From Candidatus Methylobacter oryzae (GTDB lineage: Bacteria > Pseudomonadota > Gammaproteobacteria > Methylococcales > Methylomonadaceae): DNA of 64,000 nt. Made by a program: the position numbers and the translations under genes. Below the pieces are notes generated by a model. It saw only the letters and a list, made by a program, of their open reading frames with translations, was not told the DNA's origin and did not search any database. The DNA lies in contig NZ_RYFG02000111.1 in NCBI RefSeq assembly GCF_003994235.2, positions 1 through 64,000 on the forward strand, given 5' to 3'. This document shows positions 60,858-64,000 of the stretch, one piece after another (the stretch's first letter is position 1; each line of letters opens with the position of its first letter).

Positions 60858-61370
60858 GCGTTGGGAGTGTTGTAGTATGATGAATATTCAGTTTAATTAA
60901 TGGTGTTAATTTGCTGAATATTATATAATTTATTGCTTTTATAGATCCGTAGATACTATGGGTTTCATTGGATGACACTATCGCTATGCAATCGGTTTTG
61001 CATTTATTTCCTCAAGTAGACAAGCGGAATTTCAACTCCGGCCTCCTTTATCTTATCTGTGATAATGCGCAATATTACCGGCTTATATCCAAAGGGCATC
61101 AGTTTCGTTTGAGCAGACGAGCCGCTCAACTCAGCTTTAATATACGGATTAATTTAAGATTCCCTTTTCTTTCCATGGCAAACTTAATTAAACGCATATT
61201 TTTATTAAGAGTTCTGTATGAAAAGTATTAGGAGACTTCATATATTCAAAAAAGCGATGATGAATAACAGATTTCGATAAAGGAACTATACTATTATCAA
61301 TCGAGAATTTTCAGTATCCCGGCAATATTTAAGTGCTGAATATCCGTTTACAATAATTATAAAACTTGGC
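60858..61370. other. AT-rich interval with a palindromic element
   Basis: No exosortase or other family is recognisable. 60883-60922 has inverted AATATTCAG / CTGAATATT. 61084-61138 is a reverse copy of the 55-nt element, inside a short open frame (60968-61231) that is probably not a gene. Promoter signals for the following genes may lie in 61140-61360. Confidence 0.5.
61084..61138 (-). repeat. Palindromic element, intergenic copy before epsL
   Basis: Reverse-orientation copy of the 55-nt element. In element orientation hairpin one is TTGAGCGG / CTGCTCAA (one G-T pair) and hairpin two reads ATGCCCTTTGGATAT. Confidence 0.8.
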
Positions 61371-61514
61371 ATGACTATGATAACCAAAACCATTATATCG
61401 TTCGGCTTGTTATTGCCGCATAATGCCTGTGCCGGCGAAAATATTAGCCAAACCAAAGGCGAGGGCGAAATCATTAATATCGGCTTTAGAAGCTTATTAC
61501 CTATAGCGGTGTAA
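61371..61514 (+). CDS. Possible small exported peptide (47 aa)
   Basis: A 47-residue frame MTMITKTIISFGLLLPHNAC and 27 further residues (AGENISQTKGEGEIINIGF), ending three bases before epsL. The first 20 residues look like a short signal peptide ending near ACA. No Shine-Dalgarno is obvious and no family is recognised, so it could be chance; its tight spacing to epsL is the main support. Confidence 0.35.
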   Translation: MTMITKTIISFGLLLPHNACAGENISQTKGEGEIINIGFRSLLPIAV

Positions 61515-61517
61515 ATA

Positions 61518-62786
61518 ATGGGATTATTAGTTTTGGATTATCGGCAGTGCCATAGTAAAAACGATGCGATTAAGAGTAAGTATTTATTATCGTGTTTTAT
61601 AGTGTTGTTAGGAGGATCTCTACCCGATAAGACTTATGCGGTAGTTTCACCGGACGATACTTTCAAGCCATACGTTGCTTCCACCTTGCTGTATGACAGT
61701 AACTTTTTGCGTTTATCCGATAGCGTCGATACGGTGGCGGTTACAGGGCAAAGCGATAGAAGCGATTTCATTAAACAAGTCGCGGCCGGCTTTGATATGG
61801 ATTGGAAAATCCAACGGCAGCATTTCATCGTCAAAGCAAATGTTAACCAAAACTGGTTTCAAACTTTTACCAATTTGGATTACACCGGCTGGGATACGCG
61901 CGCCCAATGGAATTGGCAAATAGGAAACAATTGGGATGGCGAGATTGGCTACTCCAATGCTCAAGCGTTAGGCAGCTTTGCGCAATTGCATAGCGTGGTA
62001 AACAACCTGATAAATAATCAACGCTATTTTGCCAATGCCGGCTACTTGTTTCATCCCAACGGCAAAATCAAGCTTGGCGTGTTTCGGACAGAAACCGAGT
62101 TTGACGGCACCAGCCGGCGATTCAGTAATAATACTGAAGATAATGCGGAACTTGACCTGCAATATCTCAGTCCCGGCGGTAGTGTTTACGGGTTGCGGGT
62201 GATTGCAACCGACGGACAATATCCGCAACGCCAGATAACTCCCGGCAGCACTCAGGATGACGCTTATACCCGGATGAGTTATGCGTTGACTTGGGATTGG
62301 CGGGCTAACAATAAAACGCGCGTCGACGGATTTGTCGGTTACACGCAACAAGACTATGCGCATTTTGGCGTTCGTAATTTTTCCGATGTCACCGCGCAGC
62401 TTAACCTGGGCTGGCAAGCCAGCGAAAAAACACTGCTGGAACTGTCCGGAAGACGTTTAATTAGCCAGGCTGACAACTTGTTTGCCAGCTTCGTGCTTAC
62501 TCAAGGCGTATGGTTTAATGTTAATTGGCAGCCGACTCCCAAAATTGCTTTAAAATTGCCGATGTCTTACCAGCAGCAAGAGTATCTGGGCGGTGGCGGC
62601 TCTAGCGTCGCGGGGTTTGAGCAACAAAAGGACGACGTCGGCAATGTTGGGCTTAATTTGATGTATCAACCGTTGGATAGTGTCAGCATCGGCCCTGTGT
62701 TGAGCTTCGAAAAGCGCGATTCCAATATTCCGATCGCGTCTTACGAAAGCAAATCCGCCGGCGTTAATTTGCAAGCGGCTTTTTAG
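61518..62786 (+). CDS. epsL: EpsL-like outer-membrane beta-barrel protein
   Basis: A 422-residue protein. An N-terminal hydrophobic region near residues 24-41 (YLLSCFIVLLGGSLPDKTYA) serves as a signal peptide, followed by DDTFKPYVASTLLYDSNFLR and alternating amphipathic beta strands to the C-terminal GVNLQAAF ending in Phe, as in outer-membrane barrels. This matches the EpsL group of exosortase B-associated polysaccharide loci, thought to form the outer-membrane pore or modify export. It is the last gene of the eps module in view. Confidence 0.82.
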   Translation: MGLLVLDYRQCHSKNDAIKSKYLLSCFIVLLGGSLPDKTYAVVSPDDTFKPYVASTLLYDSNFLRLSDSVDTVAVTGQSDRSDFIKQVAAGFDMDWKIQRQHFIVKANVNQNWFQTFTNLDYTGWDTRAQWNWQIGNNWDGEIGYSNAQALGSFAQLHSVVNNLINNQRYFANAGYLFHPNGKIKLGVFRTETEFDGTSRRFSNNTEDNAELDLQYLSPGGSVYGLRVIATDGQYPQRQITPGSTQDDAYTRMSYALTWDWRANNKTRVDGFVGYTQQDYAHFGVRNFSDVTAQLNLGWQASEKTLLELSGRRLISQADNLFASFVLTQGVWFNVNWQPTPKIALKLPMSYQQQEYLGGGGSSVAGFEQQKDDVGNVGLNLMYQPLDSVSIGPVLSFEKRDSNIPIASYESKSAGVNLQAAF

Positions 62787-63344
62787 ATCATTCGTTAAAC
62801 ACTGATAGCTTTCTTTGTCATGGCCTTGTTTTAGTCATTAGGCGAAGAAGGCCGGACGTTTCAAAAGTAATAGCCCATCCCTTTTAGCTGTCGATCATCT
62901 ACAGTAAGCGTATGCCATATTCAATTGTTTGGATTTGGTTGGCGGCGCGTTAAAGCTTTTTCTCCGTGTTTATAGGCGATCAAGATCAAGCCTTGATCTT
63001 GATCGTCTGCATTTCTCCGGTTTGATTATTTAACTAACTTGTTGGGGCCTCCTGCCAGCTATTCAATGATAAAAAGGACCGGATCGATAAGGTCGAGATA
63101 TTTTTAGCTCATGGTTTTTAGGCGGAATTTGTTAGATTTTTGAACAACCTCTAAATTAACAACGCCGAGCTCTTTATATTTTAGCCACTGATTTATCAAT
63201 CTATTAAGAGTAATTAAGTTACAAAGTTGTGAAAATCGGAACAATTCCACTAGAATTGTCGGCTGGTAGAGACGAGGATATTAAAAGAATCAAAAGCCGC
63301 GTCTTGATGTGCAATTAATTTTACCCTAACGCGGAGATTTTACT
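62787..63344. other. Intergenic region with a perfect 13-bp palindrome
   Basis: No gene. At 62977-63005 arms CGATCAAGATCAA / TTGATCTTGATCG flank a three-base loop. It could close the epsL transcript or be an operator; no T-tract follows. GGAG at 63333-63336 is the ribosome binding site of the next gene. Confidence 0.6.
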
Positions 63345-64000
63345 TTGGAATTTTCAAACGGGTTCTTTATTCAATTTATCAGATTAGCCGGACCTTTTTG
63401 GTATTCTGAAAACAAGTCCACTATTCGCAGGCTGACTTTGGCTTTATTCATGCTTACCATCATGCAGATCGGTATTGCGGTGGTGATTACAGTGTGGAGC
63501 GCCGATCTTTTCAATGCGCTTGAACAACGCTCAATGGGGGGATTATTTACGCAGATTGGCTTGATTGTGCTGATTTTCGGAGCCAATATAGCCGTTACTA
63601 CCGCGCATTTTAAAGTTAAGCGACGCTTGCAGCTTGATTGGCGAAGCTGGTTAACTCAACACTTGATCAGTAAATGGATGACCGAAGGCCGCCATTATCT
63701 GGTTACCCACATTCAGGGAGCGCATGATAATCCGGATGGGCGGATTGCTGAAGATATCCGCATTGCGACTGAAGCGGCTCTCGATCTTAGTCACTCTTTA
63801 GTCTATTGCTCGTTGGTGCTGATAAGTTTTACCAAAATTCTCTGGACCCTTTCCGGTGTTGTTACGCTTAATTTATTATTTTTCGAGATTCCCATCTACG
63901 GGCATTTGGTTTGGCTAGCGATAATTTATGCGGCTTGCGCATCTTCGCTGGGCTGGTGGTTAGGCCGGCCTTATACGAGGGCAACCGATGCCAGACAGAC
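63345..64000 (+). CDS. SbmA/BacA-like transporter, N-terminal part (runs off the window)
   Basis: A partial gene of at least 218 codons. It starts with TTG at 63345, eight bases after GGAG: MEFSNGFFIQFIRLAGPFWY. Several transmembrane helices follow (LALFMLTIMQIGIAVVITVW; a second near NIAVTTAHFK), with WSADLFNALEQRS, LTQHLISKWMTEGRHY, NPDGRIAEDIRIATEAALDL, all typical of the SbmA/BacA/YddA family of peptide or cobalamin transporters. Whether an ATPase domain follows (YddA type) lies beyond the window. Confidence 0.82.
   Translation, partial: MEFSNGFFIQFIRLAGPFWYSENKSTIRRLTLALFMLTIMQIGIAVVITVWSADLFNALEQRSMGGLFTQIGLIVLIFGANIAVTTAHFKVKRRLQLDWRSWLTQHLISKWMTEGRHYLVTHIQGAHDNPDGRIAEDIRIATEAALDLSHSLVYCSLVLISFTKILWTLSGVVTLNLLFFEIPIYGHLVWLAIIYAACASSLGWWLGRPYTRATDARQ

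Noticed and set aside
60968-61231. 87-codon frame after epsG
   Set aside because: It contains the palindromic element and no recognisable domain or ribosome binding site.

Overview
The window looks like a chromosomal segment of a nitrogen-fixing gammaproteobacterium. A methanotroph of the Methylococcales is the likeliest host. This rests on an Azotobacter-like nif accessory order (nifV-cysE-nifW-nifZ-nifM-clpX-nifF), a one-chain pyruvate:ferredoxin/flavodoxin oxidoreductase, an EpsE/F/G/L export module and many short intergenic palindromic repeats. No methane- or methanol-oxidation gene is in view, so the assignment is inference. No tRNA, rRNA, CRISPR array, transposase or prophage was seen.

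Layout. (1) 306-23013: a large surface-polysaccharide region. It holds a Wzx-like flippase, a Wzy/WaaL-like polymerase or ligase, glycosyltransferases, manC, galE, two coupled GT4 enzymes and a secreted beta-helix/FN3 protein. A compact operon at 15291-21944 carries a GtrB-like GT2, an FAD oxidoreductase, an SDR, a TIM-barrel isomerase, an ArnE-like flippase subunit, a DPM1-like GT2 and a polytopic GT-C-like protein. (2) 23236-31535: an AIM24 protein, rpiA, nifJ overlapping a PyrD-like gene, a symporter pseudogene and a thermonuclease. (3) 31725-38151 (minus strand): a polysaccharide deacetylase, a YfaP/TPR protein, an AT-rich two-gene island with an EEP-fold enzyme, an iron alcohol dehydrogenase with a monooxygenase-like protein, and a HigBA-type toxin-antitoxin pair. 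(4) 38223-47091: the nif accessory cluster behind a recognisable NifA site and sigma-54 promoter, including several very small genes and a glutaredoxin-BolA fusion. (5) 47182-55576: NlpE-like and GT39-like genes, an ABC exporter, a YheT-type hydrolase and queA. (6) 56354-64000: a second polysaccharide module with an N-terminally truncated initiating sugar transferase, epsE, epsF, epsG and epsL, then the start of an SbmA/BacA-like transporter.

In the apparent division of labour, manC and galE make nucleotide sugars, the glycosyltransferases build a lipid-linked unit, Wzx/Wzy flip and polymerise it, and EpsE/F/G/L control chain length and export. In the nif part, NifV makes homocitrate, CysE supplies O-acetylserine for cysteine and Fe-S assembly, NifW/Z/M and ClpX mature or turn over nitrogenase components, NifJ reduces the flavodoxin NifF, and NifF feeds nitrogenase.

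The most striking observation is a roughly 55-nt palindromic element with two tandem hairpins and compensatory base changes. It occurs between genes in several places, lies in frame inside manC (adding about 18 residues), and supplies the 5' end of the truncated sugar transferase. This resembles the coding palindromic elements of Rickettsia. A second family of nested, MITE-like palindromes lies between many of the genes.
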